In this document: piece after piece, positions 15,641 to 23,949 of the stretch | Layout of the letters: every line of letters begins with the position of its first letter | Numbering within the stretch: position 1 is the first letter of the stretch | Assembly (NCBI GenBank): GCA_934636435.1 | Contig: CAKUAQ010000012.1 | Location: 1 to 48,681 of the forward strand | DNA from: an uncultured Eubacteriales bacterium | GTDB lineage: Bacteria; Bacillota; Clostridia; Oscillospirales; Acutalibacteraceae | Length of the DNA: 48,681 bases | Reading direction: 5' to 3' | The notes under the pieces: generated by a model | What the model was told of the DNA's origin: nothing | The model's input: only the letters and a program-made list of their open reading frames with translations | Databases searched by the model: none | Program-made: the position numbers and the translations under genes

Positions 15641-16369
15641 TTAGACCTTATCCTCGCCGATACGACGTTCCGTACCGGCGGCAATGCGGTCGATGTTACT
15701 CTTATGCTTCCAGATAACGATGCCGCTGATGAGCCCAATCAGCACCGTGCAGAAAACCACCGCGCCGCTGGAGGTGTGGTCCACCCACAGCCCCAGCACC
15801 AGCGTGCAAACCGGCAGCGTACAGGCCGCCACGATGGACCCCAGCGACACCATGCGGCTGATGGCGACCGTGACACCAAACGCCGCCAGACCCAGCAGCG
15901 CCACCCGCCAATCCACCACAAACAGCATCCCCAGCGTTGCCAGCACGCCCTTGCCGCCCCGAAACTGATAGAATATTGGAAACAGGTGCCCCAGCACACA
16001 GAAAAAGCCCCCGAAATACCGACCAATCAGCCGGTCGGCATTCAAAGAGAAGCTGCGCAGCTCCTCCGGCAGCTCGCTGCCGGGGGCGGCGCCGTCCAGC
16101 CGCAGATGCACCAGCAGCCAGCCGCCGATCAGCACCGCCAGCACGCCCTTTGCCACATCCCCCACCGTCGTCAGCACCGCCGGCAACATACCCTGGGAAC
16201 GCAGCACATTGGTGGCACCGGCATTGCCGCTGCCCACCGTGCGGATATCCTTGCGGGAGAACCATTTAGTGATGATGATCGCCCAGTTGATGCTGCCCAG
16301 CAAATATCCGATGACAGCTGTCAGCACCAACGCCAGCCAGCTATTCGCCAAAAAAGCCCGCATAATCAC
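15641..16369 (-). CDS. plsY: glycerol-3-phosphate acyltransferase PlsY
   Basis: Integral membrane enzyme that acylates glycerol 3-phosphate from acyl-phosphate, the first membrane step of phospholipid synthesis. Motifs are in order: GYLLGSINWAIIITKW near residues 21-36, the phosphate-binding GSGNAGATNVLR near 47-58, and FRGGKGVLATLG near 136-147. 242 residues is a little longer than usual because of an insert around 85-110 (GSELPEELRSFSLNADR). The start is either GTG at 16369 (AAAGG 5 bases upstream) or ATG at 16363. Confidence 0.94.
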   Translation of the reverse strand: MIMRAFLANSWLALVLTAVIGYLLGSINWAIIITKWFSRKDIRTVGSGNAGATNVLRSQGMLPAVLTTVGDVAKGVLAVLIGGWLLVHLRLDGAAPGSELPEELRSFSLNADRLIGRYFGGFFCVLGHLFPIFYQFRGGKGVLATLGMLFVVDWRVALLGLAAFGVTVAISRMVSLGSIVAACTLPVCTLVLGLWVDHTSSGAVVFCTVLIGLISGIVIWKHKSNIDRIAAGTERRIGEDKV

Positions 16370-16425
16370 AACGACCTTTCTAATTTTACGGAATAGAAGT
16401 CGGCAAAGGAATTACCCTCTGCCCT

Positions 16426-17757
16426 TTATTTTGTGCGGTTGTCGGTTTTTTCCCGCACGATGAACCGCACCGGCGTGCCCTCCAGCCCAAAGGTCTCCCG
16501 CAGCTGATTCTCCAGATACCGCTGATAGGAGAAATGGAACAGCTCCGCCCGATTCACAAAAAACACAAAGGTGGGCGGGTTGGTGGAAACCTGGGTCATA
16601 TAATAGATTTTCAGCCGCTTGCCCTTGTCCGTGGGGGGCTGCACCCGTGCCGTCGCCTGCGCCAGCACATCGTTGAGCATACCCGTAGAGATGCGCATGG
16701 AGTTTTGCTGGCTGACAAAATGGATCAGCTCAAACAGCCGCTCCACCCGCTGACCGGTTTTCGCCGACAGAAAAATAAACGGCGCATAGGGCATAAAGGA
16801 AAAATCGTCCATGAGCTTTTTGCGCATGGCATCCATGGTCTTGTCGGTCTTTTCCACCGCATCCCACTTATTCACGGCGATGATGCACGCCTTGCCCTGC
16901 TCATGGGCAAGCCCCGCCACCTTGCTGTCCTGCTCGGTGAAGCCCTCCACGCCGTCAATCATGATCACACACACATCCGCCCGCTCCACCGCCATACGGG
17001 CCCGCAGGATACTGTATTTTTCGATGGCATCGTCCACCCGGCTCTTGCGGCGCAGACCGGCGGTGTCGATGAAAATGAAATCCCCATATTGGTTATGCAC
17101 CCGGGTATCAATGGCGTCCCGGGTGGTGCCGGCTACATTGGAGACGATGCTGCGCTCCTCCCCTGCGATACAGTTGACCAGCGAGGATTTGCCCGCGTTG
17201 GGGCGGCCGATGACCGCCACCTTGATGACATCCGGCTCCTCGTCCGCCGCTTCCTCCGGCGGAAAATGGGGATACACCGCATCCAGCAGATCGCCGGTGC
17301 CCATACCGTGCACCGAGGACACCGCAATCGGATCGCCCAACCCCAGATTGTAGAATTCATAGAATTCCGGCGGCGGATCGCCGGGGGTGTCGCATTTATT
17401 GACGCACAGCACCACCGGCTTGCCGGAGCGCTGGAGCATCGCCGCCACATCCTGATCGTTGGCGGTGACGCCGGCGCGCAGATCGGTCACCAGCACGATC
17501 ACATCCGCCTGATCCACCGCCAGCTGCGCCTGCCGCCGCATCTGGGACAGGATCACATCGTCGCTTTTCGGCTCGATACCGCCGGTATCCACCAGCAGGA
17601 AGCTCCGCCCCCGCCATTCACAGTCCGCCATGATCCGATCCCGGGTCACGCCGGGGGTATCCTCCACAATGGACAGCCGCTGCCCGATGAGTTTATTAAA
17701 CAGGGTGGATTTCCCCACGTTGGGACGTCCCACCACCGCTACAATGGGCTTTGCCAT
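16426..17757 (-). CDS. der: ribosome biogenesis GTPase Der (EngA)
   Basis: Double-GTPase required for 50S ribosomal subunit assembly. From ATG 17757 the protein has 443 residues. First G domain: GRPNVGKST near 9-17, DTPGVTRD, DTGG, NKCD. Second G domain: GRPNAGKSS near 182-190, GTTRDAID, DTAG, NKWD. A C-terminal KH-like domain follows (FHFSYQRYLENQLRE). The start was chosen because GAGAGGA lies 9 bases upstream and the G1 motif then sits at its usual place; the ATG three codons earlier is too close to the ribosome site. It follows the DUF512 gene closely. Confidence 0.96.
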   Translation of the reverse strand: MAKPIVAVVGRPNVGKSTLFNKLIGQRLSIVEDTPGVTRDRIMADCEWRGRSFLLVDTGGIEPKSDDVILSQMRRQAQLAVDQADVIVLVTDLRAGVTANDQDVAAMLQRSGKPVVLCVNKCDTPGDPPPEFYEFYNLGLGDPIAVSSVHGMGTGDLLDAVYPHFPPEEAADEEPDVIKVAVIGRPNAGKSSLVNCIAGEERSIVSNVAGTTRDAIDTRVHNQYGDFIFIDTAGLRRKSRVDDAIEKYSILRARMAVERADVCVIMIDGVEGFTEQDSKVAGLAHEQGKACIIAVNKWDAVEKTDKTMDAMRKKLMDDFSFMPYAPFIFLSAKTGQRVERLFELIHFVSQQNSMRISTGMLNDVLAQATARVQPPTDKGKRLKIYYMTQVSTNPPTFVFFVNRAELFHFSYQRYLENQLRETFGLEGTPVRFIVREKTDNRTK

Positions 17758-17762
17758 ACGTC

Positions 17763-19085
17763 TCATTCCTCTCTTTCATCCGCAAAAAGCGTATCCAGCA
17801 GCGCACCGCCGTCGGTCTCCGGCAGGATGCGCACCTGCATATGCAGGGTATCCTCCACCTGCTGCCAGGGAACATCATCCAAAAACAGGTCTCCCTCCTG
17901 ACGCAGCATACAGGAGGGCAACAGCAGCACATCCGCGGTTTCCCCCGCCAGCTGCGCCATCAGGTCGCCGCCGGTCACCAGCCCCGCCACCGTGATCTCG
18001 TGGCCGAAAAAATCGTTACGGATCGCCTGCACCCGTACCTGCATACCGGGGAACGCTGTTTTAGCCTCTTCCGTCAACGCCGTCAGATACGGCGCAGCCG
18101 CCGTGCCCGTGGCCACAATATACCGGAGAGCTGTGGGATGCGCCCCCTCCTCCAGCTTGTCCGCCAGCGCCTGCCGGAACTGCTCCCGCTGCAGGGCGAT
18201 CATCCCCACGCCATTCTCCAGCTGGGGATATTCCTCGTAAAAATCCCCCGCCGGAATGGGCAGATCACCTTTAATATACCACTCATCCGACGGAAAAAAC
18301 ACCCGGCGCCCGGTTTTTTCGATCATCCGGTCGCCGGCAGCGGTGAGCTGCGCCACCACCCGGCGGCTTTCCTCCGGTGTGAAACTCCGAATAGGCTCCA
18401 AGCCCTCCCGGTATTTCGTCAATCCCACCGGCACCGCCGCCACGCTCTCCACCGCCGGACCCAGCGCCGCCAGATCCCGCAGGGAGCGCTCCAGCTCCTC
18501 CCCGTCGTTATACCCCGGCACCAGCACCAGCTGGCACTGCACCGTCAGCCCTGCCTCCACAAACCGATGGAGGATAGACAGGCAATCCCCGGCAAAGCGG
18601 TTATGCATCATCCGGCAGCGCAGCTCCGGGTTGGTGGTATGCACGGAAATGTTGATGGGGCTGATGTGCATTTCAATAATCCGGGAAACCTCATGCTCGG
18701 TCAGGTTGGTGAGAGTGATATAGTTGCCGAACAGAAAGGACAGGCGACTGTCGTCGTCCTTAAAGTACAATGTATCCCGCATCCCGGGCGGCAGCTGGTC
18801 GATGAAGCAGAAGATGCACTTATTCCGGCAGGAATGCTGCTCATCCATCAGATAGGAATCGAATTCCAGCCCGATCTCCTCAAACTCCGCCTTTTTCAGC
18901 CGCACAACACGCTGCTTTCCATCGGAGAGGACGGTCAGCTTGAGCCGGGTGTCGGGTATATAAAACCGATAATCCAGCACATCCTCGATGGGACGTCCAT
19001 TGATCGCCACCAGCGTATCGCCGGGGGCAATCTTCGCCCGCGCTGCCGGACTGCCCGGTGTCACATCGCGAATCAGCACCGCCAT
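17763..19085 (-). CDS. DUF512 family protein with PDZ and radical-SAM-like core
   Basis: 440 residues. An N-terminal PDZ-like domain (about 1-70; VTPGSPAARAKIAPGDTLVAINGRPI) is followed by a cysteine cluster CRNKCIFCFIDQLP near 86-99, resembling the CX3CX2C of radical SAM proteins, and then the DUF512 core. This family is widespread in Clostridia next to der; its reaction is not known to me. The pairing with der, plsY and rpmF is a common clostridial gene order. No signal peptide, so it is cytoplasmic despite the PDZ domain. Family assignment is confident; radical SAM chemistry is inferred from the cysteines. Confidence 0.85.
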   Translation of the reverse strand: MAVLIRDVTPGSPAARAKIAPGDTLVAINGRPIEDVLDYRFYIPDTRLKLTVLSDGKQRVVRLKKAEFEEIGLEFDSYLMDEQHSCRNKCIFCFIDQLPPGMRDTLYFKDDDSRLSFLFGNYITLTNLTEHEVSRIIEMHISPINISVHTTNPELRCRMMHNRFAGDCLSILHRFVEAGLTVQCQLVLVPGYNDGEELERSLRDLAALGPAVESVAAVPVGLTKYREGLEPIRSFTPEESRRVVAQLTAAGDRMIEKTGRRVFFPSDEWYIKGDLPIPAGDFYEEYPQLENGVGMIALQREQFRQALADKLEEGAHPTALRYIVATGTAAAPYLTALTEEAKTAFPGMQVRVQAIRNDFFGHEITVAGLVTGGDLMAQLAGETADVLLLPSCMLRQEGDLFLDDVPWQQVEDTLHMQVRILPETDGGALLDTLFADEREE

Positions 19086-19120
19086 AGCCTTTTCTCCCTT
19101 CCGACACTCTTTCGCCGGAT

Positions 19121-19151
19121 ATAAAAATAGAGAAGGATCGCTCCTCCTCTA
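19121..19151 (-). terminator. terminator after rpmF
   Basis: On the minus strand TAGAGGAGGA (19142-19151) pairs with TCCTTCTCTA (19128-19137), with one G-T pair and a GCGA loop, then TTTTTAT (19121-19127). It separates yceD-rpmF from the DUF512-der group, perhaps only partly, as no obvious promoter follows. Confidence 0.75.
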
Positions 19152-19189
19152 CTTTTCTGTCCAATGACACAGCACACATTCAGCCGCAA

Positions 19190-19375
19190 TCACTTGTCCG
19201 CAACCTCAACGACCTTCCGACCGTTGTAGTAGCCGCAGTTCCCGCACAAACGATGAGCACGCTTGTACGCACCGCACTGGGGACATTTCACCAGAGCCGG
19301 AGCCTCCAGCTTCCACACATTGTTGCGCCGCTTGTCACGACGAGCCGCCGAGTGTTTTCTCTTGGGTACCGCCAT
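19190..19375 (-). CDS. rpmF: 50S ribosomal protein L32
   Basis: 61-residue zinc-ribbon ribosomal protein: MAVPKRKHSAARRDKRR at the N terminus, then CPQC and CGNC zinc ligands. The start at 19375 has AAGGAGGTG a few bases upstream, a very strong ribosome site. A longer frame upstream is only open reading through the gap. It follows yceD by 32 bases, the classic arrangement. Confidence 0.97.
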   Translation of the reverse strand: MAVPKRKHSAARRDKRRNNVWKLEAPALVKCPQCGAYKRAHRLCGNCGYYNGRKVVEVADK

Positions 19376-19407
19376 TGTCAGCACCTCCTTAGCTTTTAGA
19401 TAAAAAA

Positions 19408-19899
19408 TTAGTTGAGTAACTGTTTGAGAACTGCCAGACGAGGATCCTCCGTCTTGGTGCTGCAGCCGCAGGGGCCCTCGTTCAGATCCTTTCCGCACCG
19501 GGCGCACAGCCCACGGCAATCCTCCCGGCACAGGCTCTTATACGGCAGCTCCAGCAGAATATCATCCTGCACCAGTTCGTCCAACGGCAGCTGATAATCC
19601 TGCAACAAAACGAAATCGCTGTCCTCATTCTCGAGGACGGTCACGAGGACGTGCTCTACGGGGATATCATACTCCCGGCCGAACTCCGTCAAGCACCGGT
19701 CGCAGCGTCCCTCATAGAGGAACTGCGCCCGCGCCTGTAACGTCACCACACCGGCACGATTGACGATCGCCCCCGTCACCCGCACCGGGCGGCGGAAGGG
19801 ATGATTCCCGAAAAGCTCCACCTGCGTGAGATCCAGCTCTGCTTCCAGCGGAAGACGGTCCGTCTCCCCCATGAACAGAGATCGACATTGCACAAGCAT
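19408..19899 (-). CDS. yceD: YceD/DUF177 family protein
   Basis: 163-residue protein of the family found directly upstream of rpmF in many bacteria and linked to 23S rRNA or ribosome assembly. The four-cysteine pattern is clear: CDRCLTEF near residues 68-75, and CREDCRGLCARCGKDLN near 122-138. In the C-terminal part CGCSTKTEDPRLAVLKQL is the usual end. ATG at 19899 has GAGGTG about 6 bases upstream. First gene of the yceD-rpmF pair. Confidence 0.9.
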   Translation of the reverse strand: MLVQCRSLFMGETDRLPLEAELDLTQVELFGNHPFRRPVRVTGAIVNRAGVVTLQARAQFLYEGRCDRCLTEFGREYDIPVEHVLVTVLENEDSDFVLLQDYQLPLDELVQDDILLELPYKSLCREDCRGLCARCGKDLNEGPCGCSTKTEDPRLAVLKQLLN

Positions 19900-19925
19900 A
19901 GTTCACCTCAAGCGTCACGCATGAT

Positions 19926-19954
19926 ATTATATAAGCATAAAACGCATTTGTCAA
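19926..19954 (-). promoter_or_regulatory. consensus sigma-A promoter of yceD-rpmF
   Basis: On the minus strand TTGACA (19949-19954), 17 bases, TATAAT (19926-19931): a perfect consensus, fitting a ribosomal protein operon. A weak hairpin ACGGGG/CCCCGT (19971-19999) just upstream may end the preceding transcript. Confidence 0.88.
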
Positions 19955-20068
19955 GTGCGTTTTTGGAAATACGGGGAAATTCTTTGCTTTTCGCCCCGTT
20001 TTCCGTCGGTTATCGGCTTCCCGTGCCGCCATACAGAGCGCACGAAAAGATTTTGCTCCGGCAAAGGC

Positions 20069-20875
20069 TCAGTCCACCGGACCCTCCACCGCCTTGAGAG
20101 GCTCATAGGGCTGGGCGGGCGCGTCCTTGATGTCGCGAATGAGAATGAAGGGGGTCAGCTCGTCGTCCTGTCCGGCAGGGTTGTCCCGAATGCGGTCCGC
20201 CAGCGCCGTGTCCGGCACCTCTGCCAGATCGGGAGACTTACCGAGGATCTCTACATCAATATCGTTGGCATCCACCAGAATGCAGCTGATCCCCAGCTTC
20301 TCATAGATGGTGGCACAGACCTTATCCGGCTCTCTGGGGTTCAGCACCGCCAGAGTGTGGTAGGTATCGAACGCCGAATGGCTGTAAAAGCCGTCAATAC
20401 CGGCCACATCCTGTCCCACGATCCTGTAGAACACACCCCGCTTGCCGAAGATGCGGGCCACTCCGCCGCAGAAAACCGCCCACAGGATCAGGGGCAGACC
20501 CTTCAGATTGATGGCCAGCTGGAGCTTGTACGGCTCGTCCATGCCAATGCCGTTATGGTTGCTGGTAGCAAACTTCGACAGGAATTTCGCCCAGAATCCC
20601 ACATGAACATCCTCCATGCGCACCGTGTTGTTCTGGCACATGGAGATGACCTTTTCGCTCATGCTGACCACATCGCCGGGCTGATACAGCGGCACCACGT
20701 AGCGACGCAGCACCTCCACGTAGTCCTCGCCCCGCTCCACAAAATGAGTCTTGACCGCATACCGCTCATAGCGAACGCCGTCCACCTCCTGCACCCCGCG
20801 GATGTAATAGGTGATCCCGTCCTGCTCCCGCTCATTGGACCTCAAATTGCGGTTGCCCTCATACCAAATTGCCAT
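20069..20875 (-). CDS. CofE-like protein (F420-0:gamma-glutamyl ligase family)
   Basis: 268 residues resembling the FbiB/CofE fold: the N-terminal part has VPLYQPGDVVSMSEKVISMCQNN near 60-82, like the GDxxVxxxKxxS block of CofE, and a later segment SCILVDANDIDVEILG with DNPAGQDDELTPFILIR. Members in Firmicutes are usually annotated as F420 ligases although these bacteria are generally thought not to make F420, so the true substrate is unknown. Start ATG 20875 has GAGAGGA 9 bases upstream; the GTG at 20881 is too near. Neighbour on the same strand is a small P-loop protein, 185 bases upstream. Confidence 0.75.
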   Translation of the reverse strand: MAIWYEGNRNLRSNEREQDGITYYIRGVQEVDGVRYERYAVKTHFVERGEDYVEVLRRYVVPLYQPGDVVSMSEKVISMCQNNTVRMEDVHVGFWAKFLSKFATSNHNGIGMDEPYKLQLAINLKGLPLILWAVFCGGVARIFGKRGVFYRIVGQDVAGIDGFYSHSAFDTYHTLAVLNPREPDKVCATIYEKLGISCILVDANDIDVEILGKSPDLAEVPDTALADRIRDNPAGQDDELTPFILIRDIKDAPAQPYEPLKAVEGPVD

Positions 20876-20959
20876 ATTCACTCATCCTCTCCCGCAGATA
20901 CCGGACGCTGCGGTTCCCTTTTCACCGACGAACAGCCGGCAAAGACCGACGATTCATCA

Positions 20960-20993
20960 ACCGGCGGCGGGAGAACACGCCCCCGCCGCCGGT
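20960..20993. other. GC-rich hairpin between P-loop and CofE-like genes
   Basis: ACCGGCGGCGGG (20960-20971) pairs with CCCGCCGCCGGT (20982-20993), 12 bp perfect, without a T tract on either strand. A second smaller stem GCACAC/GTGTGC lies at 21007-21025. The 185-base gap holds no gene. Confidence 0.5.
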
Positions 20994-21060
20994 CTCATGG
21001 CCGTCAGCACACACGCTCAGTGTGCGCCGCCGATTTGCTATTTATACAACCGGCCGCTCC

Positions 21061-21465
21061 TCAGATCTCCTCTGCCAGATCGGCCACGCGCGCCGGGATC
21101 TCGGACTTATCCGCCGAAACGGACATGACCACCCGAGTGTTCAGGTGCCCCAGTTTTTCCACAAAGCTCGCCAACGCCTCCAGATCAGAGCCGCCAATCT
21201 TCAGCACAGAATCCACGAAGATGTCGGTGATGTCGTAGTTGCCGGCGCACATACCGGCGATATAGCCATACAATGCATCAAACCCTTTGATGGCATAGTC
21301 CTCCGCCGCTACCAGACGCGCCTTGTGGCTCAGATCATAGGTCAGGGTACTATCCTTTTCGATAAAGACCACGTTCCCTTTCGACTGCTCCACAGCGGCG
21401 TTGCACAGATCCATGAGCTTCTTGGTCTTGCCGGAGCCCTTGTGTCCGAGAATCAAAGTGATCAT
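21061..21465 (-). CDS. small P-loop ATPase-like protein of unknown function
   Basis: 134 residues starting directly with a Walker A motif, MITLILGHKGSGKTKKLMD. A likely Walker B is DITDIFVDSVLKI near 79-91, and TRVVMSVSADKSEIP near 110-124 resembles the sensor region of RecA/KaiC-like folds. It is far too short for a full AAA or RecA domain. AGGAGG lies before the ATG. I recognise the type as a conserved clostridial small ATPase but know no defined role. It lies between pgi and the CofE-like gene on the same strand. Confidence 0.75.
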   Translation of the reverse strand: MITLILGHKGSGKTKKLMDLCNAAVEQSKGNVVFIEKDSTLTYDLSHKARLVAAEDYAIKGFDALYGYIAGMCAGNYDITDIFVDSVLKIGGSDLEALASFVEKLGHLNTRVVMSVSADKSEIPARVADLAEEI

Positions 21466-21542
21466 TGTATTGTCCTCCTAAAAGATTTAGTATATTGGAA
21501 ACCGTCCGTTGTTAAGGGACGGATACTCCCGATCCGTTGGCA

Positions 21543-22883
21543 TTATTTCCCCAGCCGCGCTTCCAAAGCGGCTTTGGCATCCTCATAGCCGGGCTTGCCC
21601 AGCAGAGCGAACATATTCTTCTTATAGTTCTCCACACCGGGCTGGTCAAAAGGATTGACCCCCAGCATATAACCGGATACGGCGCAGGCCTTCTCGAAGA
21701 AATAAATCAGATACCCCAGCTCCGCCTCGTTCATGGCGGGCACCTCCAGCACCAGATTGGGGGTGCTGCCGTCTGTATGGGCCAGCACGGTACCTTCAAA
21801 GGCCTTCTCATTGATAAAGGACATGGGCTTTCCGGCCAGGAAATTCAATCCGTCGCCGTTCTCCTGCTCCTCTTCGATGAAGATCTCCCGCTGGGGCTTC
21901 TGGAACTTCACCACGGTCTCAAACAGCACCTTGGAGCCGTCCTGCACAAACTGTCCCAGCGAATGCAGGTCGGTGGAATAGATCACCGAATCCGGCAGGA
22001 GACCCTTGCCGTCCTTGCCCTCGCTCTCACCGAACAGCTGCTTCCACCACTCGTTCATCATGGCGTACTGGGGCTCATAGCTGACCATCAGCTCCACTGC
22101 AAAGCCCCGGCGCAGCAGCGCCGTGCGTGCCGCCGCATACCGATAGGCGGCGTTATGCTCCAGCGACGGGTCGCGCAGCGCCTCACGGGCAGCGGCAGCC
22201 CCCTGCATCAGCGCGTCGATATCGCACCCGGCGGCGGCGATGGGCAGCAGCCCCACCGCCGTCAGCACCGAGAACCGGCCGCCCACATCGTCCGGCACCA
22301 CGAAGGTCTCGTAGCCCTCCCGATCCGCCAGCGCCTTGAGGGTGCCCCGGCTCTTATCGGTGGTGACATAGATGCGCTTGACCGCCTCATCGTGCCCGCA
22401 GGTCTCCTCCAGATACCTCCGGAACACCCGGAAAGCAATCGCCGGCTCCGTGGTGGTGCCGGATTTGGAGATCACATTGACCGATACCCGCTTGCCCGCG
22501 CACAGCTCCAGCAGCTCGCTGAGCTGGGTGCCGGAAATGCTGTTGCCGGCAAAGAAGATGGAGGGGGTGTCCTTCTCCTTGAGGTTATAGTTATTGGACT
22601 TGAGAAATTCGATGGCGGCGCGGGCCCCCAGATATGAGCCGCCGATACCGATGACAATCAGCACATCCGAATCCGCCTGGATCCGGGCCGCCGCCGTCTT
22701 GATGCGGGCGAATTCCTCTTTGTCGTAGTCAACGGGCAGATCCAGCCAGCCGAGAAAACCGCTTCCCAGACCCGTGCCGTTTTGGAGCATATCGTGTGCC
22801 AGCGTCACCTGGGGCTGCAATGCCAGAATTTCCCGTTCGCTGACCAGATCGCCGATGTACCGTGTGTTGATGCTAACCGCCAT
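21543..22883 (-). CDS. pgi: glucose-6-phosphate isomerase
   Basis: Interconverts glucose 6-phosphate and fructose 6-phosphate. About 446 residues from ATG 22883, which has GGGAG upstream; the in-frame ATG at 22907 lacks a site. VIGIGGSYLGARAAIEFL near 65-82, the SIS block VNVISKSGTTTEPAIAFRVF near 130-149, LLPIAAAGCDI, and the catalytic C-terminal region VNPFDQPGVENYKKNMFALL are all typical of the short bacterial form. A small hairpin CCGTCC/GGACGG at 21502-21522 follows the gene. Confidence 0.96.
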   Translation of the reverse strand: MAVSINTRYIGDLVSEREILALQPQVTLAHDMLQNGTGLGSGFLGWLDLPVDYDKEEFARIKTAAARIQADSDVLIVIGIGGSYLGARAAIEFLKSNNYNLKEKDTPSIFFAGNSISGTQLSELLELCAGKRVSVNVISKSGTTTEPAIAFRVFRRYLEETCGHDEAVKRIYVTTDKSRGTLKALADREGYETFVVPDDVGGRFSVLTAVGLLPIAAAGCDIDALMQGAAAAREALRDPSLEHNAAYRYAAARTALLRRGFAVELMVSYEPQYAMMNEWWKQLFGESEGKDGKGLLPDSVIYSTDLHSLGQFVQDGSKVLFETVVKFQKPQREIFIEEEQENGDGLNFLAGKPMSFINEKAFEGTVLAHTDGSTPNLVLEVPAMNEAELGYLIYFFEKACAVSGYMLGVNPFDQPGVENYKKNMFALLGKPGYEDAKAALEARLGK

Positions 22884-22938
22884 GTCGCTCTCCCTTTCTG
22901 TGTGCAAGACCTATATAGTCAAAGCACTATACATATGT

Positions 22939-22967
22939 ATTATCCCCCAAAAAGGGCACAGCGACAA
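22939..22967 (-). promoter_or_regulatory. probable promoter of pgi
   Basis: On the minus strand TTGTCG (22962-22967), 17 bases, GATAAT (22939-22944), about 55 bases before the pgi start. The rest of the 346-base gap (22884-23229) holds the divergent promoter below and no gene. Confidence 0.55.
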
Positions 22968-23130
22968 TAGAAAATTGTTGCATCCGTACACGAAATATGT
23001 TCCATCTCTATTCTACACGATAAGCGGCGTTTTTGCAATGGTTTTTTTCCGGTTCACACATTTTTTACACATACGCGCCTTTTCGCCCCGCTGCGACAGG
23101 GCTACGGCAAGCCCGGAAGGAATTTTGCGG

Positions 23131-23159
23131 TTGACAATATCGGCCGCAACCGATATAAT
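23131..23159 (+). promoter_or_regulatory. consensus sigma-A promoter of the polysaccharide control genes
   Basis: TTGACA (23131-23136), 17 bases, TATAAT (23154-23159): perfect consensus about 70 bases before the Wzz-like gene. Confidence 0.88.
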
Positions 23160-23229
23160 TAGGAATGATTTTTCGGGATTTTTGACCGATGCACGATTTG
23201 CATACGGTATGAATGAGAGGTGCGGCAAA

Positions 23230-23949
23230 ATGAATATGCGCACGCTTGCGTCGATCCTGCGGCGACAGATCCGATGGATTCTGGCGGCGGCCGTTGCCGG
23301 GGCGGTGCTGGCCGGTGTCGGGAGCAAGCTGCTCATCGGCAGCACGTATAAATCCGGGTTTCAGATGTATGTCAGCAGCTACACGAGCTACTCACGGGTG
23401 GATTCTTCAATCAACGGAGCCGCCGGCGGTCTGTCCGCGGCGCATACACTGGCCGGTGAGTATACGGTGATCCTCCAAAATGATCTGGTGCTCAGCGAGG
23501 TGTCCGAGCGTCTGGTGCGGCAGGGATACGCCGCCACCGCCTCCCAGATCCGTAAGGCTCTGAAGGTGTCCTCCGTGAAGGATACGGCGATGCTGGATAT
23601 AACGGTCACGACCGACGATCCGAATCTGTCCAAAGCAATCTGCGACGGATTGGCGGATATAGCCCCCGAAAAACTGAAAGAGATCACACAAATGGGCAGC
23701 ATCACCGTCATGGCTCCGGCCAAAAAAGGCGTGAAAGCGGGGCCTCACACGGTTGCGAACACTGCGTTGGGCTTCGCGGTCGGAGCGGCGGTCGTCTGCA
23801 TCGTAGCGATACTGCGCTATCTGACCGATACCACCGTCAGCGGCGAGCAGGAAATCCGCCGCCGGCTGAATTTGACGGTGCTGGGCGAGATCCCCGGCAT
23901 CCGGCCGGGGAAGAAAGGGGGCGCAGCTTATGCCGGGAAAGAATGGTAA
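23230..23949 (+). CDS. Wzz/CapA-type chain-length and kinase-activator membrane protein
   Basis: 239 residues with the layout of Gram-positive transmembrane adaptors (CpsC, YveK): short N-terminal cytoplasmic tail, membrane segment about 16-36 (WILAAAVAGAVLAGVGSKLL), an external domain of about 140 residues, then a second membrane segment about 176-196 (FAVGAAVVCIVAILRYL) and a cytoplasmic tail that contacts the tyrosine kinase. The start at 23230 has AGAGG 9 bases upstream. It overlaps the kinase gene by 20 bases. It would set polymer length and activate the kinase. No polymerase or glycosyltransferase is in the window. Confidence 0.87.
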   Translation: MNMRTLASILRRQIRWILAAAVAGAVLAGVGSKLLIGSTYKSGFQMYVSSYTSYSRVDSSINGAAGGLSAAHTLAGEYTVILQNDLVLSEVSERLVRQGYAATASQIRKALKVSSVKDTAMLDITVTTDDPNLSKAICDGLADIAPEKLKEITQMGSITVMAPAKKGVKAGPHTVANTALGFAVGAAVVCIVAILRYLTDTTVSGEQEIRRRLNLTVLGEIPGIRPGKKGGAAYAGKEW

